Source: Thermoleophilia bacterium (lineage in GTDB: Bacteria; Actinomycetota; Thermoleophilia; Miltoncostaeales; Miltoncostaeaceae). From it: a stretch of 64,000 nucleotides of DNA. This document shows positions 45,364 through 53,692 of this stretch, piece after piece. A program made the position numbers and the translations under genes. The DNA is taken from contig JANQPH010000037.1 of assembly GCA_028285405.1 (NCBI GenBank), forward strand, positions 22,962 through 86,961, given 5' to 3'. The notes under the pieces are model-generated. The model was given only the letters and a program-made list of their open reading frames with translations, searched no databases and had not been told where the DNA came from. The stretch's first letter is position 1; the number at the start of each line of letters is the position of its first letter.

Positions 45364-45629
45364 CCGCGGCTCGGCGCCGCCACAGCCGGCCGGACCGGCG
45401 GAGCGACCGAGATCACGTGGAGCCGTGTTTGCGACCGGCTCCGGGAGTCGGTGTCGGTCGACGGTAGTAACCTGAGGCGACCGAGGCCACAACCGCGCCT
45501 CGGCAGCGCCCGCGGGCGGAGGACGAGCCTGGTGTCACGGGCCCCCACACAGCTTTGCGCGTCGGGTGGCGGGGTCAATTGGGGCCTCGTCGCGCTGGTG
45601 CGACCCAGAGATCCTCGAAGGACCCCCTG

Positions 45630-46697
45630 ATGGTGTGGGTCTGGCGAGTCGTCCTGGGCCTTCTCGGAGGGCTCGGCGCGTTCCAGCTCGGGGCGTCGCT
45701 TCCGCTCGACGACTGGATCGAGTCCCCGTGGCGATACGTCGCCTGGGCGGCGATGGTCGTGGTGGGCGCGCTGATCGGCGTCGTGATCGGCAGCCTGCTC
45801 GCGCGGCTGTTCCACGGGCGTCTGCGTGCCATCGACCACCTCACGGACCGCTACAGCGCATCCCAGCTGACCGTCGGCGCGATCGGGCTCGTGGTAGGGC
45901 TGGTCGCGGCCGCGCTGGCGGGGGTCGCGGTTGCCCAGCTGCCGATCATCGGCCCGTACCTGCTACTTCCCGTCGTCCTGGTGGTGGCGTACATCTTCAG
46001 CCGCATCGCCGCGCGCCGGCACGTCGACATCCTGCGGTTGATCGGGATCCGCTCCCGCTCGAGCTCGGAGCCGCAGGAGGTCCGGATCCTCGACACGAGC
46101 GCGATCATCGACGGGCGGGTGATCGACGTCGTGAAGACGGGTTTCATCGGGGGCTCGCTCGTGGTCCCGGAGTTCGTGCTGGCGGAGCTGCAGCGCATCG
46201 CCGACTCGGCCGACGGGAGCAAGCGCGCTCGCGGGCGCCGCGGGCTCGAGCTCGTGGAGGAGCTGCGGTCGGCCTCGAACGGCGGCTTCTCCGTGAAGGA
46301 CTGGAAGGGCGATCCCGACGACGACGTCGACGCCAGCCTTGTCCGGATGGCGCGCGACATGGGCGCGGCGATCGTGACGACGGACTTCAACCTCAACAAG
46401 GTCGCCCGCATCCAGGAGATCGAGGTTCTCAACGTCAACGACCTCGCCAACGCCCTGAAGCCGGCGGTCCTGCCCGGGGAGCCGCTGCGCGTGAAGATCA
46501 TCCGCGAGGGCAAGGAGTTCGACCAGGGCGTCGGCTACCTGGACGACGGCACGATGATCATCGTCGAGGGTGGCCGCCAGGCGCTCGGCGACGAGGTCGA
46601 CGTCGAGGTCACGAGCGTGCTGCAGAGCCCCTCGGGCAAGATGATCTTCACGCGGATGGTCGAGGTCGGCGAGCCGTTCCGGGGCGCGCCTCGCTGA
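45630..46697 (+). CDS. PIN/TRAM-domain membrane protein (YacL-like)
   Basis: The 355-residue protein has four transmembrane helices in the first 145 residues. A PIN nuclease-like domain follows from about residue 152 (ILDTSAIIDGRVIDVV, later IVTTDFNLNKVARI), then a C-terminal TRAM domain. The PIN acidic residues are present. This architecture matches B. subtilis YacL, which also follows radA and precedes ispD. ATG 45630 has GAAGGA about 9 nt upstream. The 266-nt gap after carD shows no gene. Confidence 0.9.
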   Translation: MVWVWRVVLGLLGGLGAFQLGASLPLDDWIESPWRYVAWAAMVVVGALIGVVIGSLLARLFHGRLRAIDHLTDRYSASQLTVGAIGLVVGLVAAALAGVAVAQLPIIGPYLLLPVVLVVAYIFSRIAARRHVDILRLIGIRSRSSSEPQEVRILDTSAIIDGRVIDVVKTGFIGGSLVVPEFVLAELQRIADSADGSKRARGRRGLELVEELRSASNGGFSVKDWKGDPDDDVDASLVRMARDMGAAIVTTDFNLNKVARIQEIEVLNVNDLANALKPAVLPGEPLRVKIIREGKEFDQGVGYLDDGTMIIVEGGRQALGDEVDVEVTSVLQSPSGKMIFTRMVEVGEPFRGAPR

Positions 46698-46701
46698 GCG
46701 C

Positions 46702-47442
46702 TCAGCGCTGAGCGGAGACGAACCAGCGCGCCAGACCGATCCCGGAGAACGGGTCGTCGGCGGGGGTGCCCTCGTGTTTGGCGAACGCGAACACGGGCCG
46801 GGAGTCCGCCTCACGGCGGAGCAGCTCGAGCCAGCCCGCACGCTGCTCCTGCGTGTAGCGATCGGCCCGTAGCCGGACGTATGCGATCGGCCCCGGCGGC
46901 AGGCGCTCCGGGACCTCGCCGGTGACGTCGGCGAGGCAGAGGGTGGCGCCGCCGCCGGCGATGCGGTCGGCGATCTGCGGGTGCAGCCAGGACTCGTGGC
47001 GCAGCTCCACGGCGAGCGGCACGCCGGACCCACCGAGCGCCGCGAGCAGCCCGTCGAGGGCCGGCTCGTCTTGCTCACGCGTGGGGGGAAGCTGCACCAG
47101 CATCGCGCCGATGCGGCCCGCGAGCGGCGCGAGCGAGTCGAGGAAGCCGTCGAGCAACCCCCCGGTCCCGACGTGCTGGGGACCCGGCAGCGCGCGCGTG
47201 TGCGTCAGCCCGCGATGCGCCTTCACGACGAAGCGAAACTCGTCCGGGACCGCGCCGAGCCAGCCGCGGAACGTCTTCTCGGCCTGGAGCCGGTAGAAGG
47301 TCGCGTTGATCTCGACGGTCGGCAGCACGCCCGCGTAGTACTCGAGGAACGAGCGCTGGGGGAGGCCCTTCGGATAGAAGGCCGGCTTCCACTCCGGGTA
47401 GGAGAACCCGGACGTTCCGATGCGCAGGCTCGGCGGATCCAT
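46702..47442 (-). CDS. DUF72 family protein
   Basis: The 246-residue TIM-barrel-like protein begins with the family mark RIGTSGFSYPEWKPAFYP and has FYRLQAEKTFRGW and the C-terminal FAKHEGTPADDPF. Conserved FRFVVKAHRGLTH and VELRHESW are present. The biochemical role of DUF72 proteins is not established. It is the only minus-strand gene in the 29.7-54 kb run and ends 5 nt from the converging PIN/TRAM gene. Confidence 0.87.
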   Translation of the reverse strand: MDPPSLRIGTSGFSYPEWKPAFYPKGLPQRSFLEYYAGVLPTVEINATFYRLQAEKTFRGWLGAVPDEFRFVVKAHRGLTHTRALPGPQHVGTGGLLDGFLDSLAPLAGRIGAMLVQLPPTREQDEPALDGLLAALGGSGVPLAVELRHESWLHPQIADRIAGGGATLCLADVTGEVPERLPPGPIAYVRLRADRYTQEQRAGWLELLRREADSRPVFAFAKHEGTPADDPFSGIGLARWFVSAQR

Positions 47443-47512
47443 CGGCGAATCGTCGCAGGCATGCGCCCGCTCGGAGTACCCTCTGACCCGACGGTGCCGT
47501 TCGGAGGATTCG

Positions 47513-47674
47513 ATGGACGACAAGCAGCGCGAAGAGGACCGCAAGCACGAGGACGATCTGACCTCGGGGCCGACGCCGCTGATCCGCAGGGCCGAAGGTC
47601 ACGACGAGGACGGCGAGGAGACCACCAAGGGCCCGACGCCCGAGATCCGCGAAGCGCAGGAGCGGTCCAAGTAA
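47513..47674 (+). CDS. Small acidic protein with a duplicated GPTPxIR motif
   Basis: This 53-residue, strongly charged protein is probably disordered. It contains two copies of one motif: SGPTPLIRRAEG and KGPTPEIREAQE, 24 residues apart. A good ribosome binding site (GGAGG, 5 nt before ATG 47513) supports translation. I know no family for it. It precedes ispD by 43 nt. Confidence 0.65.
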   Translation: MDDKQREEDRKHEDDLTSGPTPLIRRAEGHDEDGEETTKGPTPEIREAQERSK

Positions 47675-47717
47675 CCGCGTCGCGCCGGGTCCGGAGCGGG
47701 GGCACCAGGGCACGTCC

Positions 47718-48404
47718 GTGAGGGTCGCGGCGATCGCGCTGGCGGCGGGTGCCGGCGTGCGGATGGGCGCCGGGCTGCCGAAGGCGCTGATCCCGCTTCG
47801 GGGCCGGCCGCTCCTGGCGTGGAGCCTCGCCGAGCTCGCCGACGCCCCGGCCGTCGATCGCGTCGTCGTCACCGCCCCGCCCGGGCAGGTCCGGACCATC
47901 GAGATGGCGCTCGGCGCCGACATCCCCGTCGATCGTGTGGTCGAAGGCGGCGCGAGTCGCGCACGGTCGGTCGCCTTGGGCCTGGCGGCCGTCGGAGACG
48001 ACGTCGACGCCGTCCTGGTCCACGACACCGCCCGCCCGCTCCTCTCGCAAGACCTGATTCGTCGTGTCGTCGAGGCGCTCGGCGAGTCCGAGGGGGCGCT
48101 CGCGGCGACCCCCCTGACCGACACGCTGAAGCGGGCCGGTGACGATCTCGTGGTCGCCGAGACGCTCGACCGGTCGGCGCACTGGCTGGCGCAGACGCCA
48201 CAGGGCTTCGTGCGGGACACGCTCGCGGCCGCGATCGCACGCGCCGAGGACGAGGGCCGGCTCGACGCGGCGACAGATTGCGCGTCGCTGCTGGAGGCGA
48301 TCGGCATCCGCGTCCGGGTCGTTCCCTCACAGCCGACGAACATGAAGGTGACGACGCCGATCGACCTCGAGATCGCGGACCGCCTGCTGGCCGAACGCGA
48401 GTAG
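47718..48404 (+). CDS. ispD: 2-C-methyl-D-erythritol 4-phosphate cytidylyltransferase
   Basis: The 228-residue enzyme forms CDP-methylerythritol in the MEP isoprenoid pathway. The nucleotide-binding motif ALAAGAGVRMGAGLPKAL is at residues 7-24; VLVHDTARPLLS near 100 and the C-terminal TNMKVTTPIDLEIAD are typical. It feeds the prenyltransferase and hopanoid genes elsewhere in the window. Its TAG stop is part of a -10 box. Confidence 0.94.
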   Translation: MRVAAIALAAGAGVRMGAGLPKALIPLRGRPLLAWSLAELADAPAVDRVVVTAPPGQVRTIEMALGADIPVDRVVEGGASRARSVALGLAAVGDDVDAVLVHDTARPLLSQDLIRRVVEALGESEGALAATPLTDTLKRAGDDLVVAETLDRSAHWLAQTPQGFVRDTLAAAIARAEDEGRLDAATDCASLLEAIGIRVRVVPSQPTNMKVTTPIDLEIADRLLAERE

Positions 48405-48407
48405 TCT
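48402..48407 (+). promoter_or_regulatory. -10 box (TAGTCT) overlapping the ispD stop codon
   Basis: TAGTCT starts with the ispD stop TAG and ends 8 nt before ATG 48416, fitting a leaderless internal promoter for the PHP gene. Confidence 0.45.
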
Positions 48408-48415
48408 GCCCGCCG

Positions 48416-49285
48416 ATGCTGACCGATTACCACATGCACCTCACCCCCGACGGGGTCGACGAGCGCGCGCGTGCGGCCCACGCGTGGGATGAGGTCGGCG
48501 GCTGGCTCAGCACCGCGTGGATCTCCCGATACGTCGAGCGCGGTCGTGCCCGAGGCGTCGGCGAGATCGCGATCACGGAGCACGTCCACCGCTTCGCCGA
48601 GGCCCGCTCCTGGCACCCGAACCCGTGGTGGCAGGCCGAGGCGACCGAGGACGTCGATGCCTACGCGGCCGCGATCGGAGAGGCGAAGGCGGCCGGGCTT
48701 CCCGTCCTGCTCGGAATCGAGATGGACTGGCTCCCCGAGCGGGTCTCCGACATCCGGCGCTTCATCGAGCGCCGCCCGTTCGACCTCGTGCTCGGATCGG
48801 TCCACTGGCTGGCCGATCTCGCCGTCGACCATCCGGACTATCCGGCCTGGGAGACGAGGCCGGCCGCGGACGTCTGGCGGAGCTACCTGGCCGAGCTCGC
48901 CAACGCCGCGCGGTCCGGCCTCTTCGACGTCCTGGCGCACCCGGATCTGCCCAAGGTGTTCGGGCACGAGCTGCCGAACGAGCTCGAGTCGCTGCTCGAC
49001 GAGACCGTCGACGTGATCGCCGACTCGGGTGTCGCGATCGAGTGCAGCTCGGCGGGTCTCAGGAAGCGACCGCGCACGACATACCCCGACCCCGACCTCC
49101 TCGCGCGCTTCCGCGCCGCGGGCGTGCCGGTCACGCTCGCCTCCGACGCGCACTCCCCCGAGGACGTCGGCCGCGACTACCCGACCACGGTCGCCGTGCT
49201 GCGCGGTGCCGGCTACGAGACGCTGACCCGCTACGAGGCCCGTGAGCCGGTCCAGGTCGAGATCGGCGTCGGAGCGCCGGCATGA
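48416..49285 (+). CDS. PHP-domain phosphoesterase (histidinol-phosphatase-like)
   Basis: The 289-residue PHP protein has metal-binding motifs DYHMHLTPDG at the N-terminus, ITEHVH near residue 55, GSVHWL near 125, DVLAHPDLPKV near 175 and SDAHSPEDVG near the end. This matches HisK-type histidinol phosphatases, though other phosphate esters are possible. It lies between ispD and ispF, which are normally adjacent or fused, and overlaps ispF by 4 nt (ATGA). Confidence 0.87.
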   Translation: MLTDYHMHLTPDGVDERARAAHAWDEVGGWLSTAWISRYVERGRARGVGEIAITEHVHRFAEARSWHPNPWWQAEATEDVDAYAAAIGEAKAAGLPVLLGIEMDWLPERVSDIRRFIERRPFDLVLGSVHWLADLAVDHPDYPAWETRPAADVWRSYLAELANAARSGLFDVLAHPDLPKVFGHELPNELESLLDETVDVIADSGVAIECSSAGLRKRPRTTYPDPDLLARFRAAGVPVTLASDAHSPEDVGRDYPTTVAVLRGAGYETLTRYEAREPVQVEIGVGAPA

Positions 49286-49752
49286 GCGTCCGGGTCGGGC
49301 TCGGTGTCGACGCCCACCGCTTCGGCGGCGAGGGCCCGCTGATGCTCGGGACCGTCCCCGTCGACCATCCGCAGGGGCTCATCGGGCACTCTGACGGAGA
49401 CGTGGTCGCGCACGCGATCTGCGACGCGCTGCTGTCGGCTGCCGGCTTGGCGGACATCGGTGCGCACTTTCCGCCCGGTGATCCCGAGTGGGCCGGGGTC
49501 TCGGGCGCCCGTCTGCTCGAGCTGACGACCGTCGAGGTCGGTCGGGCGGGGGCGTCTCCGGTGAACGTGCACGCGGTCGTCGTCTGCGAGGCCCCCCGGA
49601 TCGGACCGCACCGGGACGACATGCAGCGGGCCATGTCGCGAATCGTGACCGCTCCGGTCACCGTCGCGGCGACCACGACCGAGCGGATGGGCTTCCCCGG
49701 CCGGGGCGAGGGGATCGCGTGCCAGGCGGTCGCCCTCGTGGAGACCGCGTGA
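49282..49752 (+). CDS. ispF: 2-C-methyl-D-erythritol 2,4-cyclodiphosphate synthase
   Basis: The 156-residue MEP pathway enzyme has the zinc-binding motif GVDAHRF near residue 9, HSDGDVVAHAICDALLSAAG near 37, and DIGAHFPPGDPEWAG. The C-terminal TTTERMGFPGRGEGIACQAV is diagnostic. It overlaps the PHP gene and cysS by 4 nt each. Confidence 0.96.
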   Translation: MSVRVGLGVDAHRFGGEGPLMLGTVPVDHPQGLIGHSDGDVVAHAICDALLSAAGLADIGAHFPPGDPEWAGVSGARLLELTTVEVGRAGASPVNVHAVVVCEAPRIGPHRDDMQRAMSRIVTAPVTVAATTTERMGFPGRGEGIACQAVALVETA

Positions 49753-51167
49753 GCGAGTCCCAGGTCAGGCTCTACTCCACGCTGACGCGACAGCTCGAGC
49801 CGCTCGAGGCCGACGAGTCGGGTGAGGTCGGGATCTACGCGTGCGGGCCGACCGTCTATGCCCCGATCCACATCGGAAACGCTCGGCCGTTCGTCGTGTT
49901 CATGGTGCTGAAGCGCTTTCTCGAGCGGATGGCCGGCGTCCGCGTTCGGCTCGTCATCAACCTCACGGACGTCAACGACAAGATCTACGACGCGGCGCGG
50001 GCGGCCGGGGTGTCGAGCGAGCAGCTCGCCGCGCAGATGAGCCGACGCTATGTCGAGGACACCGATCGTCTCGGGCTCGGGCGACCCGACGTGGAGCCGA
50101 CGGTCACCGGCAGCATCGATCGGATCGTGGCCCTCATCGCGGAGTTGGTCGAGTCCGGCAAGGCCTACGAGAGCGACGGCGACGTCTACTTCTCGGTCGC
50201 CGACTACCCGTCCTATGGTGCGCTCAGCGGGCAGCGGACGGACCAGATGGATCCGTCCGCCGACGCCGGTCGCAAGCGCAGCCCGCTCGACTTCGCCCTC
50301 TGGAAAGCGAACAAGCCCGACGAGGACACCAGCTGGTCGTCGCCCTGGGGGCCGGGGCGGCCCGGCTGGCACATCGAGTGCTCGGCGATGGCCGAGGGCG
50401 AGCTGGGCTGTGGCTTCGCCGTTCACGGCGGAGGTATCGACCTGATGTTTCCGCACCACGAGAACGAGATCGCCCAGACCCAGGCCGCCGGCTGCACGCG
50501 GATGGCCAAGATCTGGATGCACAACGCGATGCTCGAGCTCTCGGGCGACAAGATGAGCAAGAGCCTCGGCAACATCGCCCCGCTCGCCGACGTGCTCGAC
50601 CGGTGGCCGGCCGAGGTCGTGGTCGCGTTCTTCCTGACCAGTCACTACCGATCCCCGCTTCCGTTCTCCGAGGATCGGATGGGGGATGCCGAGGCCGCGT
50701 GTGCCCGGATCTCCAACGCCGTTCGCGCGATCGACCGCGCGAGCGGACCCGATCGCGACGGCCGCGACACCGAGCTGGCCAAGGCCACCGTGGCGGCGCG
50801 AGAGCGTGTCTTCGATGCGCTCTCCGACGACTTCGGCACCCCGGGCGCCTTCGCGGCCGTGTTCGACCTGGTCTCGGCGATCAACTCCAGCCTCGATCGG
50901 CGGGAGGTCGGCGGGCGCCAGCTCGAGGAGACTCGTGCGCAGCTGTACTCGCTGCTCGACGTCCTGGGTCTGGCCGGGCTCGCCGAAAGGGCCGGCGACG
51001 GCAACGACGTGCCGGCGGAGGTTCGCGACCTGGTCGAGCGCCGCGAGGCCGCGCGCCGGGCGAAGGACTTCGCGCTCGCCGACGAGCTTCGCGATCAGGT
51101 GGCCGCGCTCGGGTTCGAGCTCGTCGACACGCCGGACGGGCCGCACATGCAGCGCATCGAGCGCTAG
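49749..51167 (+). CDS. cysS: Cysteinyl-tRNA synthetase
   Basis: The 472-residue class I synthetase has HIGH-type HIGNAR and KMSKS-type KMSKS motifs. The zinc ligands include the cysteine in IYACGPTVY and the cysteine in WHIECSAM; FPHHENEIAQ follows. The C-terminal DALR-type region ends with the family's RREAARRAKDFALADELRDQ helix. The GTG 49749 start overlaps the ispF stop. gltX, cysE and mrnC, present in the Bacillus counterpart region, are absent. Confidence 0.96.
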   Translation: MSESQVRLYSTLTRQLEPLEADESGEVGIYACGPTVYAPIHIGNARPFVVFMVLKRFLERMAGVRVRLVINLTDVNDKIYDAARAAGVSSEQLAAQMSRRYVEDTDRLGLGRPDVEPTVTGSIDRIVALIAELVESGKAYESDGDVYFSVADYPSYGALSGQRTDQMDPSADAGRKRSPLDFALWKANKPDEDTSWSSPWGPGRPGWHIECSAMAEGELGCGFAVHGGGIDLMFPHHENEIAQTQAAGCTRMAKIWMHNAMLELSGDKMSKSLGNIAPLADVLDRWPAEVVVAFFLTSHYRSPLPFSEDRMGDAEAACARISNAVRAIDRASGPDRDGRDTELAKATVAARERVFDALSDDFGTPGAFAAVFDLVSAINSSLDRREVGGRQLEETRAQLYSLLDVLGLAGLAERAGDGNDVPAEVRDLVERREAARRAKDFALADELRDQVAALGFELVDTPDGPHMQRIER

Positions 51168-51175
51168 CCGCCGCC

Positions 51176-51907
51176 ATGGGTCGGCGCAGGCGCGCAGACG
51201 ACGGGCCCGAGACCGAGGTGGTGTACGGCCGAAACCCCGTGCGCGAGCTCCTGCGCGCCGGGCGACGCACGGTCGTCGAGGTGCACGCGCTCGATGGTGT
51301 CGCCGGCGAGGATTGGCTCGTGGCGGCGCAGGTCACCGCGACGCCGTCCACCCGCGACCAGCTCTCCCGTCTGGCGGGCAGCCCCGACCACCAGGGGATC
51401 GTCGCGCGCGCGCAACCGTTCGCCTACGGCACCCTGCGGGATGTCGTCGCCGCTTCCGGCCCGGTCGTGTGCCTCGACGGGGCGCACGACCCCCGGAACA
51501 TCGGGGCGGTCGCCCGCGTCGTCGACGCTGCGGGCGGCGGCGGCCTCGTGATCCCGGCTCGTGGTGGCCCGGCCGTCACCCCGGTCGTCTGCAAGGCGTC
51601 GGCCGGTGCGGTCGAGCATCTGATCGTCGTACGCGCCGAGAGCGTCACCGGGGCGCTGTCCGAGCTGCGGTCCGGTGGCCGGACCGTCGTCGGGGCGGAT
51701 GCCGAGGCGGGGGTCGACTACCGGGAGCTCGCGATTCCGAGCGATGCGGCGCTGGTGGTCGGGGCCGAGGGGGTGGGGCTGCGGCCGAAGGTGCGCCGCT
51801 CGTGCGACCAGCTCGTGAGCATCCCGATGAGGGGCTCCGTGGGGTCGCTCAACCTGTCGGTCGCGACCGGAATCCTCCTGTACTCCCTGTCGCCAAACCC
51901 GGGATAA
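51176..51907 (+). CDS. rlmB: TrmH-family rRNA 2-prime-O-methyltransferase (RlmB-like)
   Basis: The 243-residue SPOUT methyltransferase has an N-terminal substrate-binding domain starting VVYGRNPVRELLRAGRRTV. The catalytic domain shows motif 1 DGAHDPRNIGAVARVVDAAG, motif 2 VVGAEGVGLRP and motif 3 IPMRGSVGSLNLSVATGILL, which form the trefoil knot. RlmB methylates G2251 in 23S rRNA (E. coli numbering). It follows cysS as in many bacteria. Confidence 0.92.
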   Translation: MGRRRRADDGPETEVVYGRNPVRELLRAGRRTVVEVHALDGVAGEDWLVAAQVTATPSTRDQLSRLAGSPDHQGIVARAQPFAYGTLRDVVAASGPVVCLDGAHDPRNIGAVARVVDAAGGGGLVIPARGGPAVTPVVCKASAGAVEHLIVVRAESVTGALSELRSGGRTVVGADAEAGVDYRELAIPSDAALVVGAEGVGLRPKVRRSCDQLVSIPMRGSVGSLNLSVATGILLYSLSPNPG

Positions 51908-51930
51908 GTCTCAAGTACCACCTGAGACTT
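51906..51930 (+). terminator. Hairpin after rlmB
   Basis: An inverted repeat AAGTCTCA (51906-51913)/TGAGACTT (51923-51930) with a 9-nt loop overlaps the rlmB stop codon. It could be a terminator or an operator of the sigH-like gene; there is no long T-tract. Confidence 0.4.
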
Positions 51931-51990
51931 CTCGCCCAGCTCGAGGCAGGAACCGCAGTGGATGGCGGAGTTTTCTCGCAATTCGCGTGG

Positions 51991-52019
51991 TTGACGTCTG
52001 GACGATCAGCGGACAGAAT
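51991..52019 (+). promoter_or_regulatory. Promoter of the SigH-like sigma gene
   Basis: TTGACG (51991-51996) and CAGAAT (52014-52019) are exactly 17 bp apart, the best-spaced plus-strand promoter in the window. Transcription would start near 52026, ruling out a GTG at 51987 as the translation start. Confidence 0.65.
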
Positions 52020-52037
52020 GCCCGCGACGCCAGTCAA

Positions 52038-52054
52038 AGGCTTGAGTCAAGCCT
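52038..52054 (+). promoter_or_regulatory. 5-prime UTR hairpin of the sigH-like gene
   Basis: AGGCTTG/CAAGCCT with loop AGT lies in the predicted leader, 9 nt upstream of the GAAAGG ribosome binding site. It may be structural or an operator, since CTTGAGTCAAG is also a palindrome. Confidence 0.4.
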
Positions 52055-52076
52055 GAGATTGAGAGAAAGGATGCGG

Positions 52077-52817
52077 ATGCCACGCGGGGGGGCGGCTCAA
52101 CCGGCCGACGCGAGGTTCAACGGCCGACCCGAGACGGTCGGGACCGGCGAGATCGAGGACCGAGCGCTCGTCTTTCGAGCGCGCGAGGGCGACGGCGCCG
52201 CGATGGATCGGATCGTCGACAGGTACCGAGGGTTCGTGCGGCTGAAGGCGAGCTCCTACTTCCTGGCCGGCGGTGACTCCGACGACCTCGTGCAGGAGGG
52301 GCTGATCGGGCTGTTCAAGGCGGTCCGTGACTTCCGCCCGGACCGCGAGGCCTCGTTCCGCTCGTTCGCCGAGCTGTGCGTGACGCGGCAGATCATCACC
52401 GCGATCAAGACCGCTGCGCGCAACAAGCACACGCCCCTGAACAGCTACGTGTCCTTCTCCTACTCACGGGCGGGCGCCGGGGCCGAGCAGGAGATGTCGC
52501 TCGCCGAGGTCCTGGCGGGGGACCCGGTGGCCGATCCGGCCAGCCAGGCCGTGTCCTCCGAGGAGCTGCGGGCGCTCGTCGAGTGCCTCGGCTCCACGTT
52601 GTCCGCGCTCGAGGCACGCGTGCTGACGATGTACCTCGAGGGCAACTCCTACGAGCAGATCGCCGCCGAGGTCGGCTCCGGCCCGAAGGCGGTCGACAAC
52701 GCCCTCCAGCGGGTGAAGCGCAAGGTGTCCGCGCACCTGCGCGAGCGCGAGGTTCCGGACGTGATCGAGCTGCGGGCCGCGCGCGGCCTCGACCTGGGCG
52801 GGCCCTCCGCCGCCTGA
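52077..52817 (+). CDS. Sigma-70 family factor resembling Bacillus SigH
   Basis: The 246-residue sigma factor lines up well with B. subtilis SigH (Spo0H) from memory: VDRYRGFVRLKASSYFLAGG, DDLVQEGLIGLFKAVRDFRP, FAELCVTRQIITAIKTAARN, then KHTPLNSYVS and DNALQRVKRKV. It has regions 2 and 4 and a short linker, with no region 1. In Bacillus SigH also lies downstream of cysS-mrnC-rlmB-yacP. ATG 52077 has GAAAGG 6 nt upstream. Regulon unknown. Confidence 0.88.
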   Translation: MPRGGAAQPADARFNGRPETVGTGEIEDRALVFRAREGDGAAMDRIVDRYRGFVRLKASSYFLAGGDSDDLVQEGLIGLFKAVRDFRPDREASFRSFAELCVTRQIITAIKTAARNKHTPLNSYVSFSYSRAGAGAEQEMSLAEVLAGDPVADPASQAVSSEELRALVECLGSTLSALEARVLTMYLEGNSYEQIAAEVGSGPKAVDNALQRVKRKVSAHLREREVPDVIELRAARGLDLGGPSAA

Positions 52818-52927
52818 TGTCGCGCGCCTTCGGGCGCGGTTCGTTCACAGCGGTATCCCCGCGGGCCCGAGAGGGTGCGCTGGTATCCTCTTCGGGTCGC
52901 CGGCCAGCACCGAGAGGGAAGTGCCTG

Positions 52928-53692
52928 ATGGGCCTCATGTCGCGGTTTTCGATGATCTTCCGGTCGAAGGCGAACAAGCTTCTCGACAAGGCGGAAGACC
53001 CGCGCGAGACGCTCGACTACTCGTACGAGAAGCAGCTCGAGATGCTGCAGAAGGTCCGCCGCGGGGTCGCCGACGTCGCGACGAGCAAGAAGCGGATCGA
53101 GCTGCAGTCCGCCAAGCTCGAGCAGAGCGTCGAGAAGCTCGACGGCCAGGCCCGCCAGGCGCTCGGTGCGGGCCGTGAGGACCTCGCCCGGACGGCGCTG
53201 GAGCGCAAGAAGGCCGCGCAGCTGGAGCTCCAGGGGCTCGACGAGCAGCGGGCCCAGCTGCAGTCCGAGCAGGAGAAGCTCCAGACGGCCGAGCAGCGGC
53301 TGACCGCGAAGGTCGAGGCCTTCCGCACCCGCAAGGAGACGATCAAGGCGCAGTACACGGCGGCCGAGGCGCAGAGCCGGATCGGCGAGGCGCTGACCGG
53401 CGTCTCGGAGGACATGGCGGACGTCGGCATGGCGGTCGAGCGGGCCGAGAACAAGACCGAGCAGATGCGGGCACGTGCCGGGGCGATCGACGAGCTGATC
53501 GAGTCCGGCGCGCTCGAGGACATGTCGGGGACCGGCGGCGACCCGCTGGACCGCGAGCTGAAGGAGCTCACCATGACCTCGGGCGTGGACGACGAGCTGG
53601 CGAGCCTGAAGGCCGAGATCGGCGCCGGCGATGGTGGGGCGTCCGCCGGCGAGATCGAGTCCGGCGACGTCGACCAGAAGGGGTCCTCGTGA
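52928..53692 (+). CDS. pspA: PspA/IM30-family membrane stress protein
   Basis: The 254-residue, almost wholly coiled-coil protein starts with the amphipathic membrane helix GLMSRFSMIFRSKANKLLD and has the PspA core EDPRETLDYSYEKQLEMLQK. It binds and stabilises stressed membranes, related to ESCRT-III. ATG 52937 is an alternative start. It overlaps the PspAA-type gene by 4 nt. A PspA here and PspAB and HtpX nearby form an actinobacterial-type Psp module. Confidence 0.93.
   Translation: MGLMSRFSMIFRSKANKLLDKAEDPRETLDYSYEKQLEMLQKVRRGVADVATSKKRIELQSAKLEQSVEKLDGQARQALGAGREDLARTALERKKAAQLELQGLDEQRAQLQSEQEKLQTAEQRLTAKVEAFRTRKETIKAQYTAAEAQSRIGEALTGVSEDMADVGMAVERAENKTEQMRARAGAIDELIESGALEDMSGTGGDPLDRELKELTMTSGVDDELASLKAEIGAGDGGASAGEIESGDVDQKGSS

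Noticed and set aside
51987..52076. Upstream GTG start for the SigH-like gene
   Set aside because: It lies within the predicted promoter, and the better ribosome binding site precedes ATG 52077.
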